Assembly (NCBI GenBank): GCA_041739875.1
Contig: JBGSNA010000228.1
Location: forward strand, 1-64,000
From: JBBSJZ01 sp041739875
GTDB taxonomy: Bacteria > Planctomycetota > Planctomycetia > Pirellulales > Pirellulaceae
DNA length: 64,000 bases
Direction: 5' to 3'
Part shown: piece after piece, positions 36,387 to 45,137 of the stretch
How the letters are laid out: each line of letters opens with the position of its first letter
How positions within the stretch are numbered: position 1 is the stretch's first letter
The notes under the pieces: generated by a model
What the model saw: the letters and a program-made list of their open reading frames with translations, nothing else
The model's database searches: none
Told to the model about the DNA's origin: nothing
Position numbers and translations under genes: made by a program

Positions 36387-36953
36387 CTAGTTCCCCAAGA
36401 ACTCATAGATGCCTTCGATAGCGACGTTGGCTTTATCACTCTTGACGGTGATTTCCCTGTTCTTTTCAACCTCAATATCGACGGTCATTCCGGGTTCTAA
36501 GGTATACTTTGTCATGGTTCCGTTCACTTTGAATCCCTCGATCTGGAAGGTCGGGTTCTTCGCCGCGTCGTCGGAACGATCTCCTGAATTGAAGAATCGA
36601 TAGTATGCCTGAGACGCTGTTTTGAGATAAATTACTTTGTGCGATTGGGGCGTTGCCGCTCCAGCGATCTTGAAGCGACCACTTCGCGTTTGAATTCCAA
36701 CGGTAAGAAGATCGTAGATACCCTCGGCCACATCGGTGCTGTTTAAAGTGTAGATCTTCCAAGCACCCCCATCGGCAATGTCGACTGAATGGGTTGGCTT
36801 CAGTATATCATCGTAAGTTTCTGTTTTGATCCTAAAATCACTCTCACCAGAATTGAACACCCGATAGATCGCCTCCCCTTTTTTGCTAATAACGATGATC
36901 AACGGATCTACATTAAGACCGGACTTCTTGAAACGTCCACTGCGAATTTCCAT
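36387..36953 (-). CDS. Internally duplicated small protein, unknown function
   Basis: A 188-residue protein made of two diverged copies of about 80-90 residues. Both begin RSGRFK, run through a strand-rich core (IYRVFNSGESD and YYRFFNSGDRSD) and end EGIYDLL / EGIYEFLG. It has no signal peptide and no catalytic motif. Predicted beta-strands and the alternating Lys/Glu/Thr pattern suggest a small beta-sandwich. It is directly followed by the Tat-peptide gene. It is likely one unit with the peptide and the glycosyltransferase-sulfotransferase. A ribosome-site-like AAGG stands 12-15 nt upstream of the ATG. No family recognised. Confidence 0.72.
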   Translation of the reverse strand: MEIRSGRFKKSGLNVDPLIIVISKKGEAIYRVFNSGESDFRIKTETYDDILKPTHSVDIADGGAWKIYTLNSTDVAEGIYDLLTVGIQTRSGRFKIAGAATPQSHKVIYLKTASQAYYRFFNSGDRSDDAAKNPTFQIEGFKVNGTMTKYTLEPGMTVDIEVEKNREITVKSDKANVAIEGIYEFLGN

Positions 36954-37115
36954 TGCTGCATACCTTAATAGCGTCTGAAACGAAAAGACTCTGTCATCTC
37001 GAGCCCCCGGATTTTGTGAGGGGCTTGATTGACACAGCTTAACCGATCAACCCGACGCAAATGATTGTTCAGCGGTACGAAACTCTCGAAATCTTTGAAC
37101 TTCCATTTTCCAAAG

Positions 37116-40100
37116 CTACTTCGCCGGACAATTCCAAAGCCTAACCATCCCATCGTTAGCTCCAGTGACGATGCAGGAGTTATCCGGAAGTATATCGATT
37201 GCGGTCAAACGAACTTTGTCCTGCGACACTCGCATCCGAACGCTGCCATCGATGCTGTCCCAAGAGCAGAGTCGGCTGTCACGTCCTACGGAAACAATGG
37301 CTCGAAGATCCTTGAGCACTCGAAGCTGGGCGACGCTGCCGATGTGCGCTTTAATTTCCCAAATGGGATGAGAAGTCCCTGCTGTATCGGAGGTCGTAAT
37401 GGCAATCCGTCTCAGGTATCCATCGGCAGTCCCGATGACAAGATCACGTTCAGCAAACGCCAAGCAGGCGATTGGTGCATCAAAACTCTTTGGGATGACG
37501 GAGGTCACGTGGCTAGCGATTTCAAAAACGTGCAACTCGTTCTTGTCATTGACGATAGCAACTCGGCTGGCGTCATCCGATACGCACAACAGGCGTGCTT
37601 CACCGCCGGGCGACACAGATTCAGACAATTCGATGGATACAATCGGTTCACGAGCTGGGTCGATGCTGAACACGTCAAGCTTTCCGCGAGCGTCGAGTGT
37701 GATGAGGTTTCCGTCTTGGTTGGAGGCACGCATGAGTAGGGCCCCTGTTGCATCCAGCGGGATCGACGCGATTGTTTCACCACGCATATCCGAGATTTCG
37801 ATCGCGCTCGTCGATGACTGGTACGCGATCCATCGCTTCACTCGAGATACGGCGATCGCAACGGGAAGGGCACTGGACGATTGATGAATCAAGATCGACT
37901 CCGTATCGAGCAAGTCATGGAGCGTCACACGTCCACTGCGATACGCAACAAGAATCGTGCTGTCGTTGATGACGCTGAGGTCTGTGACTGAGTCCCCGCC
38001 ACCAATCACGGTCGCATGACGAAAGTCGTCTGTACGGAGCAACTTGACGGTGCCGTCGATTGCGCCGACCACCATCGATCCGCCATTTTGAGTGACGTCG
38101 ATTGTCCCACCAGCAAAGAAGTGCGTATCGAATTTCGATAGTTCATGCTGAGATTCCGTATCAAAGATAACCACCGTACCATTGCTGCTGCACAGTGAGA
38201 CAATGGGAGTGTTCGCCATGAACTCAATGGAGCTGACCAAATCGTAATCCGTGTTGATCTCAAACAGCTGACGCTTGGTGGGCGATTCGTAGGCCAGCAG
38301 ATACCCGGTATAGGTGCCAAGTACGATACGACTGGCGTCCGGTGAGAGTGCGATCGATTCCAATCGATATTCGGTATCGAGACTGCAAATCATCTCGCGA
38401 TTGTCGACATCCCAAACTCGAACCGTACCCTCGTTCCCTGCGACCGCAATCACATGGCCGTCTCGAGACACGTCGAAGGACACCACACCGCTTTGGCCTG
38501 ACGGTAACTCGCGAATAAGCGCAAGTGTTTCAGCGTCCCAAACTCGAATGGCCCCCTTGGTACCGGCCGTGAACAGCCTATGACCGTCGCCAGAGAATTT
38601 GACCTTGCTGACTGAAACGCCATGCTTGGCAATTTGAGGCTGGTTCGCGCGATCATGGATCGCTTTCCAGGTATACACGGAACCGTCCTTGGAACCACAC
38701 GCGACACGATTGTCGCGCCGAGAGACATCTACACTGAGCCAACGACCCACGCTTGCTTGGACCTCGCGAATGGGAATTTTGGAATCTGGGCTCCAGATCA
38801 TTAAACGGTTATCATTCGATACGGACGCGAACCAATCGCCATCACGGCTGACGGCGACGCTCCGAACTTGCTGGCCGTGCTGGACAACGTTTTGGAATCG
38901 TTCTATCTGGCTTGAAAGATAGCGGCTTTCGAAGCTAGCGAATTCTTCAAATTGAGAATCGTCCAAACTCTCGAGCGCATCGCGGACGGAATCAATTTCG
39001 CCAGTTTGAAAATAGTTACCAGCCAATTGCAATTTTGAGTTGTAAAGCGAGCGGCGCACGGCATTGTTTTGAGCGACGGCTTCTTGCCAAAATAGTGTTG
39101 TTCCCGTCAAGCCTGCGACGAGGCTAGTGAACAAGAGCGTCAGCAATGTCGCGACCAAAGGATTGCGGAGACACCATCGCCAAGCGTGATGGAGCTTTGA
39201 CGAAGGCCTCGCAAGAATCGGCCGTCCAGTACGGTAGCGTTCCAGCTCGTCTCGAAACGCATTCGCAGATTGATAACGGCGCTCGGGATTGAGCTCGAGA
39301 CACTTCAAGCAGACCGTTTCCAAATCGAGTGGAATGGAAGGTCGCAAATTTCTCAGCGGTGCGGCCTCGCCATTGACTTTCTGGTCAATGATCGCGGGCA
39401 AGTCTCCTCGAAATGGACGTTCGCCAGTCAGCATCTCATACATCATGACGCCGAGAGAATAGATATCCGATTGATAGCTGACTTCCGTCGTGCCGTAACC
39501 GGCTTGCTCCGGTGACATATAGATGAATGTACCGACGATCTTACCCTTGGACGAAATCGATTCGTCTACATCTGTCTTTTTTGCCAGACCAAAGTCAGTC
39601 ACAAGCGGAGTTCCATCGTGGCTGACCAAAACATTCGCCGGTTTGATGTCACGATGAACGATGAGGTTGTCATGTGCATGCTGGAGTCCAGAAGCGATCG
39701 CCTGCAACAACGTGACGGTTTGCTCGATCGGTGGCACCCCTTGACGTAGAAACGTGTGTAAGTCCGTTCCTTCGACGTAGTCGCTCACGATGTACGCTTG
39801 CCCTTCAAATTCGCCCACTTCATGAACGGCGACGATGTTGGGATGACGTAATTTCGCAGCCGTGCGAGCTTCTCGCAAAAGTGATTCAACGCGACCTTGG
39901 CGACGTGTTGGCAGTTTGAGCGCGATGTGCCGGTGCAAACGAGTATCTGCGGCGAGCCATACCGTGCCAAAACCGCCTCGACCAAGGATGCGAATCAACT
40001 CGAAATGCGAGAAGACTCGTCGATGTGACGCGGGGTCGAGCGTCACGGTGGCAATGGAGGCTTGGTTGTTCTCAATAGGTCCTAGTTGAAACGTTTCGCC

Positions 40101-40253
40101 ACAGTTCGGGCATTCAACCAAACCACTGAAGGCGTCTGCCGACTCACTTAACGTTTTCTCGGAAGTTGTCGCCTCCCCATCGACAACATGGGTGCGAATC
40201 GTCGTATGACATTTGGGACATTCGATTTCCACTGAACGACTCGTTCGCATCAT
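37116..40253 (-). CDS. Serine/threonine protein kinase with C-terminal WD40 propeller
   Basis: A 1045-residue protein. Residues 1-60 have a zinc-ribbon pattern (CPKCH ... CPNCGETFQL). The kinase domain spans about 82-345 with GRGGFGTVWLA, ALKLP, HRDIKPANVLV, DFGLAKK and SPEQAG. A membrane helix lies near 365-390 (PLVATLLTLLFTSLVAGLTG), placing the C-terminus on the other side of the membrane. Residues about 455-1045 hold roughly 12 WD40 repeats (VRVWDVDNREMICSL, IRVWDAETLALIREL), enough for two propellers. This architecture is common in planctomycetes. It lies 160 nt upstream of the duplicated-domain gene on the same strand and may regulate or share a transcript with it; that is inference. 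Confidence 0.93.
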   Translation of the reverse strand: MMRTSRSVEIECPKCHTTIRTHVVDGEATTSEKTLSESADAFSGLVECPNCGETFQLGPIENNQASIATVTLDPASHRRVFSHFELIRILGRGGFGTVWLAADTRLHRHIALKLPTRRQGRVESLLREARTAAKLRHPNIVAVHEVGEFEGQAYIVSDYVEGTDLHTFLRQGVPPIEQTVTLLQAIASGLQHAHDNLIVHRDIKPANVLVSHDGTPLVTDFGLAKKTDVDESISSKGKIVGTFIYMSPEQAGYGTTEVSYQSDIYSLGVMMYEMLTGERPFRGDLPAIIDQKVNGEAAPLRNLRPSIPLDLETVCLKCLELNPERRYQSANAFRDELERYRTGRPILARPSSKLHHAWRWCLRNPLVATLLTLLFTSLVAGLTGTTLFWQEAVAQNNAVRRSLYNSKLQLAGNYFQTGEIDSVRDALESLDDSQFEEFASFESRYLSSQIERFQNVVQHGQQVRSVAVSRDGDWFASVSNDNRLMIWSPDSKIPIREVQASVGRWLSVDVSRRDNRVACGSKDGSVYTWKAIHDRANQPQIAKHGVSVSKVKFSGDGHRLFTAGTKGAIRVWDAETLALIRELPSGQSGVVSFDVSRDGHVIAVAGNEGTVRVWDVDNREMICSLDTEYRLESIALSPDASRIVLGTYTGYLLAYESPTKRQLFEINTDYDLVSSIEFMANTPIVSLCSSNGTVVIFDTESQHELSKFDTHFFAGGTIDVTQNGGSMVVGAIDGTVKLLRTDDFRHATVIGGGDSVTDLSVINDSTILVAYRSGRVTLHDLLDTESILIHQSSSALPVAIAVSRVKRWIAYQSSTSAIEISDMRGETIASIPLDATGALLMRASNQDGNLITLDARGKLDVFSIDPAREPIVSIELSESVSPGGEARLLCVSDDASRVAIVNDKNELHVFEIASHVTSVIPKSFDAPIACLAFAERDLVIGTADGYLRRIAITTSDTAGTSHPIWEIKAHIGSVAQLRVLKDLRAIVSVGRDSRLCSWDSIDGSVRMRVSQDKVRLTAIDILPDNSCIVTGANDGMVRLWNCPAK

Positions 40254-40525
40254 CCGATGCTAAGCTTAAAAAGTTCTCGTTCCAGCTTGTTTACTGGACT
40301 GACCGTTCCCGGTTGATGGACTATCATACCGTATCGGAGTGAGAAATCTCAGCTTGCTTTGACCGACGCCACTTTACTTTTACTGAATTCGTGACTTTTG
40401 CTGAATCACTTCGTACAAGACGGTTGTTCGCTGTATCATTTCTTGTTCGCATTCGCGAAACCCATCGACGGACGAGACGTACCGTCAAATACCATTCCTA
40501 ACAATTCTGAAAAACATCCGACGAC

Positions 40526-43180
40526 ATGAATTTCCCAGCCTCATTTTGTACTCGATCGTTCTGCGGGCTCATGGCTTTAACGTTGTTCGCTAGCGGTTCG
40601 GTTCACGTGACTGCCCAGGCCCCAAAAAACATTGCCCAGGCACCCACCAAGACACCAGCCAAGGCGAAGCCGTCCAAGAAAGCTTCACCAAAGAATCCGC
40701 CAAGGCAGGTAGGCGTCGGGGAGGCGACTGGCGAGAATACTGCGACGCCGATCGATCGCATCACCGTCGCAAAAGATTTCCGCGCTGAGTTGTTGTACTC
40801 AGTGCCTGGCAAAGACCAAGGCTCTTGGGTCAACCTCTGTGTCGACCCCAAAGGCCGGTTGATTGTCAGCGACCAATTCGGCAGCCTCTATCGAATTGAG
40901 CTGCCCAAAGACGGACGACCGATTCAGCAAAGTGACGTCGTGAAAGTTCCCGCAGATATTCGTGCGGTCAACGGCATGCTTTGGATCGACGATGCGTTGT
41001 TCGTCGGAGTGAACGACTATGAATCCAAAATCCCTTGTGGACTGTACAAGCTCACGGATACTGACGGCGACGACAACCTAGATCACGTCGAATTGCTTCG
41101 CGAGATCCAAGCTCGAGGCGACCACGGCATTCACGCGCTCGTCCGAACACCCGACGGAAACGGATTCTTCTTGGTGTGCGGTAACGGCAGCAAACGAACC
41201 GAAATCGAAGACTCATCACCCGTCCCACAAATCTGGGGCGAAGATCATTTGCTTCCGCGATTGCCGGACGGTCGTGGCTTCATGCGCGACGTGATGGGAC
41301 CCGGCGGAATCATTTACCGAGTTTCGCTTGATGGCAAGAAATTCGAAGCCTATGCAAACGGTTTCCGCAACGTGTTCGATGCTGCGATCAATCGTGACGG
41401 CGATCTGTTCACGTACGATGCGGACATGGAATACGACTTCAACACGTCTTGGTATCGCCCAACACGAATCAACCATGTGGTGAGCGGTGGCGAATATGGA
41501 TGGCGAAATGGTGCTGGGAAACGCCCGTCGTTCTATCCAGACAACTTGCCAGCCGTGATCGACATCGGCCCAGGCTCACCGACCGGAGTCACGTTCGGAT
41601 ACGGAGCAAAGTTCCCGCAAAAATATCAGGACGCCTTGTACGCTCTGGATTGGAGTTGGGGAAAACTCTACGCGATCCACTTGGAGAAAGACGGAGCAAG
41701 CTACAAAGCAACGAAAGAAGAGTTTGTAACTGGCGCACCACTTCCGATCACTGACGCGGTGATTCATCCCGGCGACGGCGCCATGTACTTCACGATCGGC
41801 GGCCGCGCCGTTCAATCGGGGCTGTACCGCGTTAGCTACGTTGGCAAGGAGTCAACAATCGAACAACTTGAGTCACGTCCCAAATCGGCTGGCGCACGAG
41901 AATTGCTCGAGCAATACCACGGTTTGCAAGATCCAAAGGCTGTCGAATTCGCTTGGTCGTATCTCGCCGACGCCGATCGCTATGTTCGTTTCGCTGCTCG
42001 TACAGCGATCGAGCACCAACCCGCTGAACAATGGTCCGGTAAAGCGTTGGCGGAGTCGAATCCGTCGTTGCAAGTCGAAGCCCTCATGGCACTGGCGCGC
42101 GTCAGCGGCGTTTGTCCTCAACATCGCATCGACTCGACGCCGCCCGTGGACACCGCGATGCAAAACAAGCTGATCAATGCACTTCTTGCTATCGACCCAA
42201 CGACCCTCGACGCCGCTCGCAAGTTGACGTACGTGCGTGCACTGCAAATCACATTCAACCGTTTTGGTCGCCCCAGCCAAATAGCAATCGACACATTTGT
42301 GGCTAAGTTGGACCCGATGTTTCCGTCTAAGTCGCCTGACCTAAATTGGCTCTTGTGCGAAACACTGGCGTGGCTCGAATCACCGACCGTGGCTTCGAAA
42401 GCGATCGCCTTGATTGAGTCGTCGCCGACGCAAGAGGAGCAAATCGAATACGCTCGCTCGATCCGATTTTTGCAAGCTGGTTGGAATTCCGACCTTCGCA
42501 CGAAGTACTTCGAGTGGTTCCTAAAGGCTGCGAACTATCGCGGCGGTGCGAGCTTCGAGAAGTTCATTGAGTTCATTCGCAATGACGCTGTTGCCTCGAT
42601 CCCAGCCGACGAGAAGTCGACGATGACTGAATTGCTCGAGCGAAAGCCAGAACGAATCTCGGCACTCGAGAACCTCGGCGAGATCTTCAACGGACGCACG
42701 CCCACGCCATGGACGCTGGAAGAGCTCTCCGAAGCCTCGAAAGTGGATCTGTCGAAACGGGATCTTGAAAACGGACGACGCATGTTCGCCGCGTCTGGAT
42801 GTTTCGCTTGCCATCGCTTCGACAATCAAGGCGGTATGACGGGGCCTGACTTAACGTCCGCTGGTCGTCGCTATTCGCCGCATGATTTTCTCGACCAAAT
42901 TATCAATCCGAGCAAGGTCATCAACGACCAATTCTCATCAATCGTCGTGCTAACGGACGACGGCAAGATTTATACCGGCGTCGTGGTGAACTTGAAGGGT
43001 GACACCTTGACCATCAACACAGACCTGTCCGACCCAAACCAACGTGCCACGATCGATCGCAAGAACATCGAAGAACTCACCGTCTCCAAGGTCTCGCCCA
43101 TGCCCGCAGAATTGCTGAATCGCATGACCAAGGACGAAATTCTCGACTTGATGGGTTACGTGCTCGTTCAACAGCCATAG
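40526..43180 (+). CDS. Large exported heme-binding dehydrogenase-like protein (PVC type)
   Basis: An 884-residue exported protein with signal peptide (near SVHVTAQA). After a Lys/Pro/Ala-rich linker, residues about 75-450 form a glucose/sorbosone dehydrogenase-type propeller (VNGMLWIDDALFVGVNDYESKI, GEYGWRNGAGKRPSFYP, PITDAVIHPGDGAMYFTIGGRA); about 460-740 are HEAT-like repeats; the C-terminus is a cytochrome with CFACH (759-763) and the GPDLTSAGRRYSPHDFLDQIINPSKVINDQF run of the Pirellula/Verrucomicrobium heme-binding domain. Proteins of this architecture are numerous in planctomycetes, where they are thought to oxidise sugars or alcohols in the periplasm. Downstream are large palindromic repeats and a sulfatase gene on the opposite strand. 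Confidence 0.93.
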   Translation: MNFPASFCTRSFCGLMALTLFASGSVHVTAQAPKNIAQAPTKTPAKAKPSKKASPKNPPRQVGVGEATGENTATPIDRITVAKDFRAELLYSVPGKDQGSWVNLCVDPKGRLIVSDQFGSLYRIELPKDGRPIQQSDVVKVPADIRAVNGMLWIDDALFVGVNDYESKIPCGLYKLTDTDGDDNLDHVELLREIQARGDHGIHALVRTPDGNGFFLVCGNGSKRTEIEDSSPVPQIWGEDHLLPRLPDGRGFMRDVMGPGGIIYRVSLDGKKFEAYANGFRNVFDAAINRDGDLFTYDADMEYDFNTSWYRPTRINHVVSGGEYGWRNGAGKRPSFYPDNLPAVIDIGPGSPTGVTFGYGAKFPQKYQDALYALDWSWGKLYAIHLEKDGASYKATKEEFVTGAPLPITDAVIHPGDGAMYFTIGGRAVQSGLYRVSYVGKESTIEQLESRPKSAGARELLEQYHGLQDPKAVEFAWSYLADADRYVRFAARTAIEHQPAEQWSGKALAESNPSLQVEALMALARVSGVCPQHRIDSTPPVDTAMQNKLINALLAIDPTTLDAARKLTYVRALQITFNRFGRPSQIAIDTFVAKLDPMFPSKSPDLNWLLCETLAWLESPTVASKAIALIESSPTQEEQIEYARSIRFLQAGWNSDLRTKYFEWFLKAANYRGGASFEKFIEFIRNDAVASIPADEKSTMTELLERKPERISALENLGEIFNGRTPTPWTLEELSEASKVDLSKRDLENGRRMFAASGCFACHRFDNQGGMTGPDLTSAGRRYSPHDFLDQIINPSKVINDQFSSIVVLTDDGKIYTGVVVNLKGDTLTINTDLSDPNQRATIDRKNIEELTVSKVSPMPAELLNRMTKDEILDLMGYVLVQQP

Positions 43181-43200
43181 GTTGTTCCGCCGCATTTGCG

Positions 43201-43326
43201 GGGCCTAGCTGGACAGCGGCAAGTTCGATGTTTTGTTTAACAGTCAGCCGCAGGCGTACTGTTAGCGATGCGCTCGTACGCCTGCGGCTAACGGTTAAAC
43301 GAAGTTGGTTCTGTCCAGCTAGGCCC
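43201..43326. repeat. Nested large palindromic element
   Basis: The outer arms are a perfect 16-bp inverted pair, GGGCCTAGCTGGACAG (43201-43216) and its complement (43311-43326). Inside them a 25-bp pair (43235-43259 and 43276-43300, two mismatches) contains the AGCCGCAGGCGTAC core. It lies between convergent genes. It has the look of a miniature element or extragenic palindrome; it may also terminate transcription from either side. Confidence 0.85.
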
Positions 43327-43339
43327 TGCCGTTTTCCTA

Positions 43340-43361
43340 GCCCCAGGCAACAGCCTGGGGC
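43340..43361. repeat. 9-bp perfect hairpin following the nested element
   Basis: GCCCCAGGC-AACA-GCCTGGGGC forms a tight 9-bp stem with 4-nt loop between the nested palindrome and the sulfatase stop codon at 43400. It could be a transcript-end hairpin for either convergent gene. Confidence 0.75.
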
Positions 43362-43399
43362 AAGCATTCGACAAACCGACTCGCGAATCTCCCGGGTCC

Positions 43400-44998
43400 C
43401 TACTTGCCTTGAGTGACAAGCCACTTCGACGCTTCCGCACTCATGTAGGTGATCTCGCGATCATTCGCCGCGGGCTCGCCGGGCGTTGCTCGTCCGTTTC
43501 GCACTTGTTCATCAAGTAACGCGACCAACTCTTTTACTTTGGCTGGATTCTCGTCAGCAAGATTCGTGGTCTCTGCCACATCGGCTTCCAAGTTGAACAA
43601 CTGAATCGGTGGCAATCCCTGGTTCTTCGCATCCTTTTCTTTGGGTGCACTCCAGCCGCCGCTACCTGCGGACAAACAGAGCTTCCACGCGCCGTGCCGA
43701 ATCGAGAATGCACCTTCGATCGAGTGACTAATGAGTGTGTCGCGCCCTGTCGTCCCAGCACCATTCAATACTGGTAATAAACTAAAGCTATCTTCGCCGC
43801 CACGTACTTGGTTCGCGGAATCACCAGTCGTGCTGGCAATCGCCTCCAAGGTTGCATAGATGTCCGTCAAGCACGCTAGTGCATCCGTGTGCTGGCCGGG
43901 AGCAACGTGTCCTGGCCAGCGAACAAGGAACGGGACTCGGTGACCACCTTCGTAAATGTCGGCTTTGTGCCCGCGATAACCGCCGCTCGGATCATGCTCG
44001 TGTTCGGCCAGCACTCCAAAGTTGGCCTCCGGCGAACACCCGTTATCGCTGGTGAAAAATACGAGTGTGTTGTCGTCAACTCCAGCGACTTTCAAGGACG
44101 CCATCAACTCGCCCATGTGATGGTCCATTTGCATGACAAAGTCGGCGTAAGGATTCAGCCCACTGGCATCTTTAAATGGCGGAATCGGAACGATGGGCGT
44201 GTGGGGTGCCGGCAGCGCTAGGTACAAAAAGAACGGCTCACCCGCTTTGGCTCCGCCAGACCGCTCCTTGACGAGCGAAACCGCTTTGCCGAACAAGTGT
44301 GGCAACACTTCCTCGATTTTGAAGTCGTCACTAATCGGTCCGTTTCGGTACCATCCATACGGATTCTCCTGTTTTGTGATTCCTTCTTCACGATGCGGTA
44401 CCTGAGTCGCTCGACCGGAATCGACCCAGACATACGGTGGCATATCGAGCGAACCGCAGTGCGCGTAGTACTGGTCAAATCCGTTGATGTTTGGACCGTT
44501 GGTGATTGGTTTTGAGAAATCGATCTTGCCATTTTCTTGGTCCCAGTCCCATCCCAGGTGCCACTTGCCGATCATCGCCGTATGGTAGCCCGCACCATGC
44601 ATGAGATGCCCAAGCGTTGCACGCTCCGCAGGAATTAAGTGCTTGCTCGTTCCACTCAACACACCTTTTTCCAACCTTGAACGCCAGTTGTATCGACCCG
44701 TGAGCAACCCGTATCGCGTCGGTGTGCAAACCGAGCTGGGCGTATGCGCATCATGAAACGTCATGCCCTGGTCAGCAAACGCTTTTAAGTTTGGTGTCGG
44801 AATTTTGCAGTTCGTATTCGTAGGCGAAATATCACCGATCCCCAAGTCATCCGCCAGGACAACGATCACGTTGGGACGCTGTGCATCGGCGCTGTGGCTC
44901 GGGCGAGCACCAAGAACGAGTAACGCCAATAACAGTGCTGCACCGAGAGCAACGTGCGGACGCAAGCTCTCTATGAGATAAGTTTTCATTCGTTTCAT
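43400..44998 (-). CDS. Exported sulfatase (arylsulfatase family, S1)
   Basis: From the ATG at 44998 the product has 532 residues with a signal peptide (ALLLALLVLGARPSHS-ADAQ). The catalytic motif CTPTR (Cys at residue 91) is the C-x-P-x-R site where Cys becomes formylglycine. It is followed by YGLLTGRYNWRSRL, and metal-binding runs include VVLADDLGIGD and FTSDNGCSPE. Other markers are HTPIVPIPPFKDASG and GKWHLGWDWDQ. It hydrolyses sulfate esters, probably from marine algal polysaccharides; specificity cannot be told. The frame is open 50 codons upstream of the chosen start, overlapping the next gene, but only the internal Met gives a signal peptide. No maturase gene is near. Confidence 0.93.
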   Translation of the reverse strand: MKRMKTYLIESLRPHVALGAALLLALLVLGARPSHSADAQRPNVIVVLADDLGIGDISPTNTNCKIPTPNLKAFADQGMTFHDAHTPSSVCTPTRYGLLTGRYNWRSRLEKGVLSGTSKHLIPAERATLGHLMHGAGYHTAMIGKWHLGWDWDQENGKIDFSKPITNGPNINGFDQYYAHCGSLDMPPYVWVDSGRATQVPHREEGITKQENPYGWYRNGPISDDFKIEEVLPHLFGKAVSLVKERSGGAKAGEPFFLYLALPAPHTPIVPIPPFKDASGLNPYADFVMQMDHHMGELMASLKVAGVDDNTLVFFTSDNGCSPEANFGVLAEHEHDPSGGYRGHKADIYEGGHRVPFLVRWPGHVAPGQHTDALACLTDIYATLEAIASTTGDSANQVRGGEDSFSLLPVLNGAGTTGRDTLISHSIEGAFSIRHGAWKLCLSAGSGGWSAPKEKDAKNQGLPPIQLFNLEADVAETTNLADENPAKVKELVALLDEQVRNGRATPGEPAANDREITYMSAEASKWLVTQGK

Positions 44999-45137
44999 CA
45001 ATGCGCTGGAGGAATGAGCGGGAGGTTCGAATTTATCCGTAACGTCCAAGTTTAACTGATTCGAAACTCGCGTGGGTGCTGCAATCGCCGCATCGTGCGC
45101 ACCGAAACGCCTGTGGAAATCGAGCTCGCGTTGACGT

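Noticed and set aside
34311..36953. Calling the 34-37 kb cluster a RiPP gene cluster outright
   Set aside because: No radical-SAM, cyclodehydratase or leader-peptidase gene is present; only proximity, the short peptide and the sulfotransferase suggest modification, so it is kept as a hypothesis.
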